From IMG/VR virus record IMGVR_UViG_3300025154_000140, positions 1 through 49,663 of that record: DNA of 49,663 nucleotides. One strand, given 5' to 3'. This stretch comes from a virus. The translations under genes and the position numbers were made by a program. Within the stretch, counting starts at the first letter, position 1. Every line of letters begins with the position of its first letter. Under the pieces are notes generated by a model that saw only the letters and a program-made list of their open reading frames with translations, ran no database searches and was not told the DNA's origin. Below, piece by piece: positions 14,599 through 24,100 of this stretch.

Positions 14599-17029
14599 AA
14601 AATACGGCGGACTTATTCCAAGAACGGAAGCAAAACTTCTTCCCGATACCGCGGCGCAAACAGCGTTGAACTGTAATCTGACTGCCGGAAATCTCAGGGT
14701 ATTCAAACAAACGAGCCTTGAAAGAACAATTGCAGCCGGAGTAAAAACAATCTACCGGAGAGGTTCAATAGGTCGTCCGGGCGCGGTTGTCAGTGGCGCG
14801 GGATATGCAATCTCTGGCGGCGATTATCTTGCAAAAACAAACGCATTTGACGGCGGAACTACGACACAATGGGCTTCTTCTCAAACGACAACAGCGATTG
14901 ACAATACCGCATATATCGGTCAGAATTTCGGGGCTGGTAACAGCAAGAAAATATGCAAAATGCGCTTACGGCTGGCAACGAGCGGCAACGCTCCGACAAC
15001 CGCAATGATTCAGCGTTCGTTGAATGGTTCTACATGGACGGATGTATCCGAAATGGCGATTGATCCGACAAATACGGGCAGCTATCAGGAATTTACATTC
15101 ACGTCCACAACGGCGGCTCAGTACTGGCGGCTCCTGGCTACGTCCGACTGCCAGAATTCAGGTCGCTGGTATGTCGCGGAACTTCAAATGGTGGATTGGG
15201 TAGACGGTGAAGACGCTGCTGAATGGCTTGATTTTGTCACGCTCTGCAATATAGCTAAAGGATGTATCAATGCGGATGAATATAATCGCATTTTGTGGAC
15301 GGGAGATGCTGACGGAGAACTCAAAGTCCGAGGCGATTTCGGGACAGCCGGAGCCGCCGAGACAAGAGATGCTACAATCGCCAAGCCTACTGCGCCGATT
15401 ACCGCCACAGTAACTCCATTCTGGGCGGCAGACAAATCGTCATGGGCCATTATCGCTAATTTTGGACTTCAACCGGGGATTGATTGTCCTATTGATCCAG
15501 TCACCGGAATAACTGTTTCCGAAGACGGCGAGACGCTTACAATCAGAGCGCGTTATCCAGGGAGTTATACCGCGGCTTCAGGAGGCATATGGATTACAGA
15601 TATCCGCGATATTGCAATTAATCTTGCCGGAATTGGGATTATGTCACCTGTAAGTAATTCGATTATTGGCGTTGCACAAGAAATTCGTTATAAAAATGAA
15701 GCGTATTGTACCTTGGCGGGAGGGGGCGTTGCAAACGAAAATGAAGATACCACTTGGATACCGAGAGATTTCGGCTTTACTCCCGCTTATTACCATGCAA
15801 AAATGAATCCATTCGACTTGGTAATCACGCTTTCGCTTGTCTATGCCGTTTCACTTTCATCTCGTTACTACTGTCAGCGGTATGTAACTGATATTGTGGA
15901 AGAGGGCGATCCGGGACAATCTATTTCCACGATGGTTGAAGCGAGGACAGGCGATACCGTTACACTCGCGCTTGGGGCCGCGCCCGGCGGAAATGTGGAG
16001 AATCGAAGAATTTACCGCAGCGCAGGAAGCATCCTTAATAATGGATTTTTATTTCTTGACGAAATAGCCGCGGCTACTGCAAATTATAGCGACACCAAGC
16101 AAGATACTGAACTTGCAGAGTCTATGCCAGCTTATGGCGATCCGCCGAATGAAATGTATGGCCTTATAAGAATGCCCGGCGGAATATTGGCTGCGGCTGG
16201 CTCAAATAAGCATGATATATATTTTAGTGAACCCTTTATTCCTTGCGCTTGGCCTGTGGAATATATGCAGACGGTTGAATATGAGATTGTTGGCTTCGGC
16301 GCTTACGGCAATACCCTTATCGTCTGCACAAATGGAAAGCCTGAGCTGATTATAGGAGATCATCCGGAACTGTTCTGCGTCCGGCAGATACCAGTCAATC
16401 AGGCTTGTGTTTCAGCGCAGGGTATATGTTCATCCAGAGGAGCGGTATTTTATCCTTCACCAGACGGCCTTGTAATGGTATCAAACGGAACCGCGCAACT
16501 CGTTACTGAGAAATTTTTCACGCGTGAGCAATGGCAGGAACTTCAGCCGGACACAATGATCGCAGAGGTTCACGATAACAAGGTATTCATGTTCACCGAT
16601 GTCGGGACATGGGTTTACGATCCTGCCGAAGAAGCGCTTGTTACCACGGACGAAGAGGCTTCCGCTCTCTTCTATGAAATAGAGGACGACTCGCTTTATC
16701 TTGCTCAAACAACTTCATGTGTCAAATGGGAAGGCGGAACAGAAAATAAAACCTCAATATGGAAAAGTAAGAAATTCTCTCTTAACCGGCCGGCAAACTT
16801 CTCATGCGCGAAGATAATCGCCGCGGATTACTCGATAACAACAGGGAATGTAATCCTTCGACTGTATACGAATGATACGCTCGTATACACTGGTACAATT
16901 CCTGCCGCGCAAATAAATCTTTCGTTCCGGCTTCCCGTTATGCGCAAGGAGCGTGACTGGGAAATAGAAGTCGAGACAACAGTCAATATCGATAAACTCA
17001 TTCTTACTCAGAGCATGGGGGAATTTTAA
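14582..17029 (+). CDS. Tail nozzle / stabilisation-like protein with discoidin-like insert
   Basis: At 815 residues, the N-terminal 50 (YGGLIPRTEAKLLPDTAAQ) and the C-terminal half (PGGILAAAGSNKHDIYFSEP, GFGAYGNTLIVCTNGKPELI, GAVFYPSPDGLVMVSNG) match podovirus tail proteins that form a beta-propeller nozzle below the adaptor. Residues about 80-205 look like an inserted F5/8 type C (discoidin) domain: AKTNAFDGGTTTQWAS, QNFG, RSLNGSTWTDV and YWRLLATSD. That domain binds carbohydrate in other proteins, so it may help surface recognition. The start overlaps the previous gene by 17 bases. Confidence 0.72.
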   Translation: MKLQIEKYGGLIPRTEAKLLPDTAAQTALNCNLTAGNLRVFKQTSLERTIAAGVKTIYRRGSIGRPGAVVSGAGYAISGGDYLAKTNAFDGGTTTQWASSQTTTAIDNTAYIGQNFGAGNSKKICKMRLRLATSGNAPTTAMIQRSLNGSTWTDVSEMAIDPTNTGSYQEFTFTSTTAAQYWRLLATSDCQNSGRWYVAELQMVDWVDGEDAAEWLDFVTLCNIAKGCINADEYNRILWTGDADGELKVRGDFGTAGAAETRDATIAKPTAPITATVTPFWAADKSSWAIIANFGLQPGIDCPIDPVTGITVSEDGETLTIRARYPGSYTAASGGIWITDIRDIAINLAGIGIMSPVSNSIIGVAQEIRYKNEAYCTLAGGGVANENEDTTWIPRDFGFTPAYYHAKMNPFDLVITLSLVYAVSLSSRYYCQRYVTDIVEEGDPGQSISTMVEARTGDTVTLALGAAPGGNVENRRIYRSAGSILNNGFLFLDEIAAATANYSDTKQDTELAESMPAYGDPPNEMYGLIRMPGGILAAAGSNKHDIYFSEPFIPCAWPVEYMQTVEYEIVGFGAYGNTLIVCTNGKPELIIGDHPELFCVRQIPVNQACVSAQGICSSRGAVFYPSPDGLVMVSNGTAQLVTEKFFTREQWQELQPDTMIAEVHDNKVFMFTDVGTWVYDPAEEALVTTDEEASALFYEIEDDSLYLAQTTSCVKWEGGTENKTSIWKSKKFSLNRPANFSCAKIIAADYSITTGNVILRLYTNDTLVYTGTIPAAQINLSFRLPVMRKERDWEIEVETTVNIDKLILTQSMGEF

Positions 17030-18231
17030 TGGCACTGAAAGACCTATCAGTCAAAACCATGAAGATTTTTAACATGGACGATGCCTATGAGAATCAGCAG
17101 GTAACAAACGGTGCTTCCGATTCTATCCGGATACTTAACGCCAAGCTCGAAATAGATTCGAGCCTTCCGGTGATTTTTAATCAAATGGATACTGATGAGA
17201 ATCAGCAGGTAACCAATAAACTGGTAGACGCTGTAAAGGAGCTGGAGAAATCATTTGCAACAGCCAGCGGACTCAATGTAAACTTTTCAACGAAAGCTTA
17301 TCCCATTATCAACAAAAACGACAATTACGAGAATATGGACGTTACAAATAGGCTTGTTGCGGTTATTGATGAGATTTCTGTGACTATTGAAAAGTATTTG
17401 GATGATATAGCAAGCAGACGCTCCGGCGAAGGGAAAGCAGTTGAAGCAGAAGACGAGCCGGGTTCTTCATCAATGTCCGACACTGATGCGCTATATGAAT
17501 TTGGTGGATCGTCCGAGCATTGGGATATTGTAGGTCGTTGCATGTGTTCAGATCCGGAATGCCATTATGATTGCTCTTCTGGCGACATTATGGTTATTGC
17601 GTCTGGAACTTATTCAACTGCCTGTGATGAATCGGGAAACCATTTAATTAAACTCGCAGGGCCTTTTGAGTCATACGAGGCCGCGTATACTAATCTCTAC
17701 GCTAATTATGCCGCATACGAAGAGATGCTTCTTGGAGACTGCGAATCACCTTGTGATGGACTCCGCATTCAAGGTTCATTAACAAAAAACTGCTCCGGAG
17801 AATGCTATTTTGATATATGTATCCCAGATGTTACTTCAGATTCTTATATCAGTACAACTATACTCATGCCTGGTACTCACTACGATAATTGCGGCAATCC
17901 ATTTAGTGTTTGGATGCACGTGGGGCACACTCCCGGAACCTCGCTTAGAATAAATACCAATGGGTTATATGGAACCGGCGGTAGTGTTGAAAATTGCTGT
18001 TGGGGCTATGCTGATGGCAGCGCACTTCAAAGCAATCCGGACGGCGAATTTGTTCCTTTGGCATATCCAGCTGGAAGTGTTGGCAGGAATTGGGCGCGTT
18101 TTGGAAGTTTTTATAGATGGAGCGGGGGAACGTATGAATACGCAATTGCCGAAGATGGAAATTGCAAGCAAGTAGATGAAAGCCCTGAAGGATCGTTTCC
18201 GTGGTCGGCAAGTTATAGATTTAGCGAATAA
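17029..18231 (+). CDS. Cys-rich putative tail or receptor-binding protein with three N-terminal repeats
   Basis: The 400-residue protein starts one base inside the preceding TAA (TAATG). Residues 10-125 contain three units built on a YENQQVTN-like core followed by an amphipathic helix (DAYENQQVTN, TDENQQVTN, DNYENMDVTN), which suggests a coiled-coil or trimeric stem. After an acidic linker the C-terminal 240 residues hold 14 Cys (CMCSDPEC, GDCESPC, ENCC) with Gly/Ser/Tyr-rich strands, typical of an extracellular disulphide-bonded head. Position after the nozzle gene supports a tail tip or receptor-binding function. No family is recognised. Confidence 0.6.
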   Translation: MALKDLSVKTMKIFNMDDAYENQQVTNGASDSIRILNAKLEIDSSLPVIFNQMDTDENQQVTNKLVDAVKELEKSFATASGLNVNFSTKAYPIINKNDNYENMDVTNRLVAVIDEISVTIEKYLDDIASRRSGEGKAVEAEDEPGSSSMSDTDALYEFGGSSEHWDIVGRCMCSDPECHYDCSSGDIMVIASGTYSTACDESGNHLIKLAGPFESYEAAYTNLYANYAAYEEMLLGDCESPCDGLRIQGSLTKNCSGECYFDICIPDVTSDSYISTTILMPGTHYDNCGNPFSVWMHVGHTPGTSLRINTNGLYGTGGSVENCCWGYADGSALQSNPDGEFVPLAYPAGSVGRNWARFGSFYRWSGGTYEYAIAEDGNCKQVDESPEGSFPWSASYRFSE

Positions 18232-18239
18232 GGAGAATC

Positions 18240-19172
18240 ATGATTTTTTTAAAACAGATTTTGGATTTTAAGGACGAGATTCTGAGCTATTGCGGCAACA
18301 CAACAATGGATTCGGCAAGAGCAATTCATGTAGGAATACCAGAGGGCAATGTTCTACTTGCTACCTTAATTGAATACTGCAAGGAACAGAAAAGCGTTCC
18401 GCCATTCATGGATAAGGTTCCGGATGAGCTTTATGATAGTATTGGAAGCAGCTTGATGGCGGCGCGTCCGCTGGATGTCGTTCTCGAAGAAGAAAAAGAA
18501 ATCGTTCTTAAAATCGAACCTCAACTTATCGCAAGCTATAACAAAATGAATGCGCCCGGCTGTGTAGGCTGTAATAAAAGAAAACACGCTTTGGCGATAA
18601 AACAATTTCTTCTTCAAAAAGAATTATCGGGGCTTTCTGAGGAGTTGGTTTTTAAGCTGAATTTTGCTCGAAGAACTAAGGCAGAGGCAAAGACAATGCC
18701 GATTAAGATCACGAGACGCGAAATAATTATCAATACTTTTGACTGTATCAATTGCACACTTAAACACGTGTCTAATGCAATCGTTCAAATGGGTGAACTG
18801 CGCAGGGGTTTTTGGGGCACTAATCACGAAACATTTTGTCGGGCAAATATAGATGAAGCATCTCAACAGATTGACGGATATTCAAATGAGATTTCAATGC
18901 AATTACGCGATATAAGAAAATCTGTTTTTGAGGAGAAATTTCTCATTGAAATATCAGATATTGAATCATTGCAATCCATATATTGGGCGGTTGTTCAATT
19001 AGGAATAGACTTGTTGGGACATCCGCCAGCCAGTGAGCGAAACGCCAAGCAACTTGAATTGTTGGGAAAAGGGGGAAATACCGAACAAAAGAGAAGCCCA
19101 TACCATGCGAAAATCATAGAGAATGAAAGCGGGTTCAGCGGGAGCGGGGAAGGGCGGAAAAGTTTTGCTTAA
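18240..19172 (+). CDS. Hypothetical phage protein with CxxC and CxxCxxKH motifs
   Basis: The 310-residue protein has two metal-site-like Cys pairs, GCVGCNKRKH (about residue 105) and FDCINCTLKHVSNA (about 165). The second is of the C-x-x-C-x-x-KH type seen in a family common in gut phage genomes. The rest is mainly helical with a Gly/Ser/Lys-rich C-terminus. A strong AAGGAG site precedes the ATG. It sits between the Cys-rich tail protein and the ejection proteins. Function is not known. Zinc binding is inferred. Confidence 0.55.
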   Translation: MIFLKQILDFKDEILSYCGNTTMDSARAIHVGIPEGNVLLATLIEYCKEQKSVPPFMDKVPDELYDSIGSSLMAARPLDVVLEEEKEIVLKIEPQLIASYNKMNAPGCVGCNKRKHALAIKQFLLQKELSGLSEELVFKLNFARRTKAEAKTMPIKITRREIIINTFDCINCTLKHVSNAIVQMGELRRGFWGTNHETFCRANIDEASQQIDGYSNEISMQLRDIRKSVFEEKFLIEISDIESLQSIYWAVVQLGIDLLGHPPASERNAKQLELLGKGGNTEQKRSPYHAKIIENESGFSGSGEGRKSFA

Positions 19173-19197
19173 AAAATGAGCGTAAAACGGCGTTTTG

Positions 19198-19239
19198 AGG
19201 TTTTGTTTTTTTCACCATATATAAGAAGTTTATTTTATA
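19198..19239 (+). promoter_or_regulatory. Candidate late promoter, copy 3 of a four-copy element
   Basis: AGGTTTTGTTTTTTT (19198-19212) overlaps TTCACC (19211-19216). A 17-base spacer leads to TTTATA (19234-19239) within a longer AT run. It stands in front of the three ejection protein genes and shows that translation of the next gene starts at 19257, not further upstream. Confidence 0.65.
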
Positions 19240-19256
19240 AAAAAAGAGGTGTAATC

Positions 19257-19859
19257 ATGGGACTCCTAACCAAGTACGGAATGAGCGAGCAGGATGCAGT
19301 CAATAAAGCCGCCGTTAATGCAAATCTAGCATATGGGAATGCGGCAGGAAGCCAGCAACGGCAACTTTCAAGAATGGGTGTAAATCCAAACTCGGGAAGA
19401 TTTGCCGGGCTGGTTCAGAAACAACAATATGACCAAGCTGCCGGTACTGCCGGAGCAATGAATGACGCCGCGTCCGACTGGCGGACGTATATGGCCAATC
19501 TGGCCGGGCAGGATGCTTCTATTGAACAAGGAAATAGAAGCCTTGACATGAGGCAGCAGTCGCTCGATAATGAGCAGAATTGGAGTCAATCCGCGTATAA
19601 TGATCAAAGAGCTGAAGAAAGAGCAGCAGCGAGGGCGTATGCGAAAGAACAGAGAAATGGAACTACCGGAACTCCTGGCGCTAATGGAACTACAACCGGA
19701 ACAACGGGCGGTTTACTAAGTCCTTACAGTGGTTCTTCATCAACCAAGAAAACGGGATTAATGTCATCATCGCTGTGGGGTGGGACTTCTTCTCTAGGTA
19801 ATTCTAATCGAACAGTATATAGAAGTTATAAATCGAATTGGAAAGACAGAACTTATTAA
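19257..19859 (+). CDS. Probable internal virion (ejection) protein, small
   Basis: The 200-residue protein starts at the ATG with a GAGGTG ribosome site. An earlier in-frame ATG at 19176 lies upstream of the promoter-like element and would read through it. The N-terminal half has QRQLSRMGVNPNSGRFAGL, a motif seen in podovirus internal proteins, and a Gln/Ala-rich helical stretch (about 40-130). The end is Gly/Thr/Ser-rich and basic. It heads a three-gene group of ejection-type proteins and would be packaged in the head and injected with DNA. Confidence 0.65.
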   Translation: MGLLTKYGMSEQDAVNKAAVNANLAYGNAAGSQQRQLSRMGVNPNSGRFAGLVQKQQYDQAAGTAGAMNDAASDWRTYMANLAGQDASIEQGNRSLDMRQQSLDNEQNWSQSAYNDQRAEERAAARAYAKEQRNGTTGTPGANGTTTGTTGGLLSPYSGSSSTKKTGLMSSSLWGGTSSLGNSNRTVYRSYKSNWKDRTY

Positions 19860-19880
19860 TTTATTATTGGAGATTTCATC

Positions 19881-21092
19881 ATGGGAAGATATGCAGGAAA
19901 ACTAAAAGGACTACGCCTAGCCAAAGAGGATAATTTAAGAACAGCCCAGGACGCAAGACATGCTGAAGCGTATGCAAGGTCGGCAGACGAATATAATTAC
20001 AACAAAGGCCGTCGGGGACTTCTCGCCGAACAAGATAATCTCAATCTTGATTACGCAAAAAAACGCAATGCCGGGCTTGTTCAGAATCAGGAGTGGAGAG
20101 AACAGGACAGAACCCGTCAGGAAAAAATGTATGCGCAACAGGAACAGGAAAGGTCTGACGAGCTTGAAACCAACATGATGAACGAAGGTTATCTTGATAT
20201 TGTTGCAAAAGGCAGTGCCGGCCTTCTGGATCAGTCCGATATTGATGCATTCAATTCAAAAGGCAAAATAAGGATTTCCGGGGCAAATCCCAAGTATGAT
20301 TCAAATAATCGGTTTGCCGGGCTGGAAATTGCCCATGAGGACGGTTCAAAGAAGCTTATTACTCCCGGAATGGCCAGATTTGCCATAAACAGGTATTCCA
20401 AGATCAAAAAAGCCGAAAACGATGCCAGTCTTGCAAATGAAGACCGAGAAATGAAAAAGCGCGAAACTGAATCGCGGATAGCAGTAAACGAAGCTAAGGC
20501 AACAGGGAAAGAAGCCAATCCTGAAAAAGAACAAATGCTCAGATTCAAAACAAGGCCGGGAGACGGTCTTTTTGAATCGCTCCTTCCTAAATTCGGCATA
20601 CAGGCAAATGAGATATATGACGATAAAGGTAAATATAATTCTACCGGCGCTCAATATCTGGATACCGCTCAATACTATTATCAGCAAGGATATGATCCGG
20701 AAGAAGCTGCGCAAATGGCGGCAAAAAACATTCTGCAATCACAGCATGATTCAACGAGAAACAGTTTTCAGGCGTTAAGTGCCAAGCAGAACCGCACTCC
20801 GGAAGAAAATGCGCAATTAGAACAATTGGCAGCCGAATACAGCCAAAGGGCAAAGTCGCTGAATTATCTTAACCAGGGCAATGAGAGAGGCGCTCAGGGA
20901 CGCGGATTGATGTCGAGAGTTCCCGGAAATACTCCACAAAATCAACCCATTACTGGCGGGAATCAGGAAGATCAGGTTGTTTCCACATACATGAAAGCAC
21001 TCGAATGGGCAAAACGGAATCTCAACGATCCCAGAAGCAAGGCAATTTTAGAAAAGCTTAAAAACATTAATACAGCCATGACGCAGAATTAA
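19881..21092 (+). CDS. Probable internal virion (ejection) protein, medium
   Basis: The 403-residue protein is almost entirely helical and charged. An N-terminal coiled-coil-like region runs to about residue 105 (GLVQNQEWREQDRTRQEKMY), then a mixed region (GKIRISGANP, PGMARFAINRYSKIK), a second long helix (ENDASLANEDREMKKRE) and a helical C-terminus with AAQMAAKNI. There is no signal peptide, no Cys and no enzyme motif. Placed between the small ejection protein and the 3067-residue polyvalent protein, with good ribosome sites, it fits an internal core or ejection protein. The family is not certain. Confidence 0.6.
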   Translation: MGRYAGKLKGLRLAKEDNLRTAQDARHAEAYARSADEYNYNKGRRGLLAEQDNLNLDYAKKRNAGLVQNQEWREQDRTRQEKMYAQQEQERSDELETNMMNEGYLDIVAKGSAGLLDQSDIDAFNSKGKIRISGANPKYDSNNRFAGLEIAHEDGSKKLITPGMARFAINRYSKIKKAENDASLANEDREMKKRETESRIAVNEAKATGKEANPEKEQMLRFKTRPGDGLFESLLPKFGIQANEIYDDKGKYNSTGAQYLDTAQYYYQQGYDPEEAAQMAAKNILQSQHDSTRNSFQALSAKQNRTPEENAQLEQLAAEYSQRAKSLNYLNQGNERGAQGRGLMSRVPGNTPQNQPITGGNQEDQVVSTYMKALEWAKRNLNDPRSKAILEKLKNINTAMTQN

Positions 21093-21103
21093 AAAGGTGA
21101 AAC

Positions 21104-24100
21104 ATGAGTTTAAGGCACGTTCCTGTAGATATTTCAGACTTTAATCCGGATGAATTTCTTAAATCAACCGCGTCAAATTCTTCTCAGTCTGCCATGACTG
21201 GAACAATAGATATTTCAGATTTTGATCCTGATTCATTCTTGGGAACAAAAAAAGAAGTATCCCAAGAAGAAATAAGGGCTGCATTTCCCGAGCCGTCCCG
21301 TGTCCGCAGTCCGGAAGAACGAGATTACAGGGAGTTTTTGACACTTCACGGAGTGAACCCTGCAACCGGAGGATACAACGTTGAAACGAAGCTTCCTGAA
21401 ACAATGGCAAATAAGGCCGTCAAGTCGTTTGAATCCGGCACGTTGCAAGCTGGGGCTTCGCTGGCGGCAGTTCCGGGATTCGTGGGGGGAATAGACCGCG
21501 CACTTAGAGCCAGCGCTCTCGAAAAAAGAAAAGCTTTTGGCGATCCGATTGTTGATATAATTCCACAGGAATATAGGGACAGCCTTGAAAAGCGGACAGA
21601 TGGTTCATTCAAGGGCAAGGGATTCTACGGCGAACTCAAGAGGCCGGACGGCGGAGTATCAACGGAACTCAGTTTCGGGACTTCGGACGTTGAACCCGGC
21701 AAGGAAGTTGAAATTCCCGCTCTTGTTCCTGGACTCAGTCAGGAGCAGAAAGATTATCTTCTTTCCACAAAGCCGGAAGAGTCCAGCAAGAAAAATCCAC
21801 AGATGTGGGATTCGATTGTCGGACAGGCTGTCAACTTTGCCAAAGAGCGCAAAGCCAAAGGGCTTCCGTATTTCGCAAGCAATACCGAACAGCCGATTGA
21901 TAAACAGGACTGGATAGATGTTCTTGACGGAACCGCAAAGTTCATGAAAGACAAGGCCGCAAAAAGAATGCAGACCGTTTCCGGGGGACTTGATATTATC
22001 GATACCTTCAAGCAGAAAGGAACCGCGGCAGGGGTTGAACAAATCCTTTACGGGGTTGTCAACCAGGTTCCCAATCTTGCGACACAGATAGCGGCTTTAT
22101 CTCTCACTGGCGGTACGGGTTCACTGGCGTATATGGGGGTTACCTCCGCTGCGGACAAGCGCATTGATATCAAGGATAATCCCAATATGTCGGAGTGGGG
22201 GAAGATAGCGAACGAACTTGGAACTGGCGGTTTTGAAATTTTTGGTGAACGGATCGGCGGACTCCCGATACTGAAAAGAATCATGGGAGATGCGCCGAAG
22301 AAAGCCATTAAAAAGGGTGTAACTAATTTTCTGAAAACCATAGGCTTCGACATGTTTCAGGAAGGAGGTTCAGAAGTTGTAACGCAAATCGGGCAGAACC
22401 TTACGGATATGCTTACCGGAAATACGGACAAGCCGCTTTCCGAAATGACTATAAGGGAAAAAGCTCAAAAACTCGGACAAGGCGCTGTGGACGCCGGGAT
22501 TATCGGTGGCGTAATGGGCGGCGGTATGGGTACAGTCGAGTATGCCGGCAAGCCAAAAATATCAACGGACGAAAGAACAGACCTCCTGAACGATTCGAAA
22601 ACTTCGACAAGTTCAAATGAGCTTGAGAATGTACCTGAATCTCAGGCAATTAATTTCCCGGCATCGGGCGGCATTGATTTTGACTCAATGGGTAAAGACG
22701 AATTGTCCGCATATATTACGGATAAAACCGGGCAAGCGCCGTCTTCGCTTGCAAGGATTGAAGACCTCGCGGAAGACGCAAAAGCAATTCAGAATGCCGA
22801 AGCTATCGAGAATGCGAGTAATGCACAAGCCGCAAGTGAAGCTCAGATGATAGAGCCTCAGCAAGAAATTCAGCAGGAACAAATTTCAGAAGAAGAGCTG
22901 CCAGTTCCAGAAAGCGCGGCGCCGGAAGTAAATTCAGCAATGCAAGCCGGTGTAAAACCCGAAATTCTTCCAGCCGACAATGCAATGGCGCAACCACTAT
23001 TAGGAATTGCCGAAGGCCCCGGCGATATTCCTGTTACATCTTTGAATATCGAAGAAGCTCTGCGGATCATGAAAGAATCAGAAGTTGATTATACTCTTGA
23101 TGCTCCGCAAAGATTGCCAAGTCAGAATATTGAAACAACCGCTAAACTTGATTTGCTTGTTCCTGCACAGGAAAAGGGAAATGTCGCGTTTACACCGACT
23201 CCTGAATTGATTCCCAATATAGCCGAAGAGCAGAAACAGTCCGATGACAACAAATTACCAGAAGCTGACAATCGCCCTGTGAATATCGAAAGCGTCAAAA
23301 CGCCTTCCGGCTGGACAAAAAACTTGTTGAAAGCGCAAGTATATGCCCGGCGTCTGGGACTGCCGGTTCGTCTCAATGATAAAACTCTTGGGCTTGATCA
23401 GCTTGTCAAGAATATAAAGGAGGTTTTGAAAGAGCAAAAAAGGTCAACTTCCCCAAAGGCAGAAACCTTTGATCAGTGGCAAGCGCAGTACGAAAAAGAA
23501 CTCAGAGAAAAGTTCAATAACGAGGAAGATGTGAAAAAGAATCTTGACGCTGTCGAATGGGCGCGTCATAGATGGGGTCTCAAAGGTATAGCATCAAGGG
23601 CAAATTTACTTAAGAAAACAGTGCTGGCAAATGGTAAAAAAACAAAAAACAAAGCTCCAGAACTAATGACTCCTGAAGAAAGATATCATAGCGAATGGGA
23701 ATCTCCTGATTTTCCAGGAAAAGCCAACAAAGCTACTAAACCAAATTATGAAAAAATTAAATTAGAAACTGGTTTAGATTTTGATGTTGTAGGATATCAG
23801 CTTATTCCTAAACAACCAAACAGGTTTCAAAAAAGGCAAATTTTTACATCCAGTGATGTCCAAAATATCCGAGCCGCATTACGAGAACAAGGACATAATA
23901 GTATAGTTAATGATTATTATATTTCCGATGCCGATTCAAAAATAAAAGTAGGCGATGGCCAGATAATAAAATTAGATGGAGGATTGGGAAAAGATTACAG
24001 TCTTCCAACTGCTCCTATTCATTTTAGAGAAATTAAAGATGCGATAGCAAAGCATAATCCTGTTTCTGCTCTTGCTATAGAATCCTTTGAAATAAAACTT

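Noticed and set aside
19186-19198. AAAACGGCGTTTT palindrome before promoter copy 3, as a terminator or operator
   Set aside because: The loop would be a single base, so no stable hairpin; it occurs at only one of the four promoter copies.
19176-19256. Longer N-terminus for the small ejection protein
   Set aside because: It would start before, and translate through, the promoter-like element at 19198; the ATG at 19257 has a good ribosome site.
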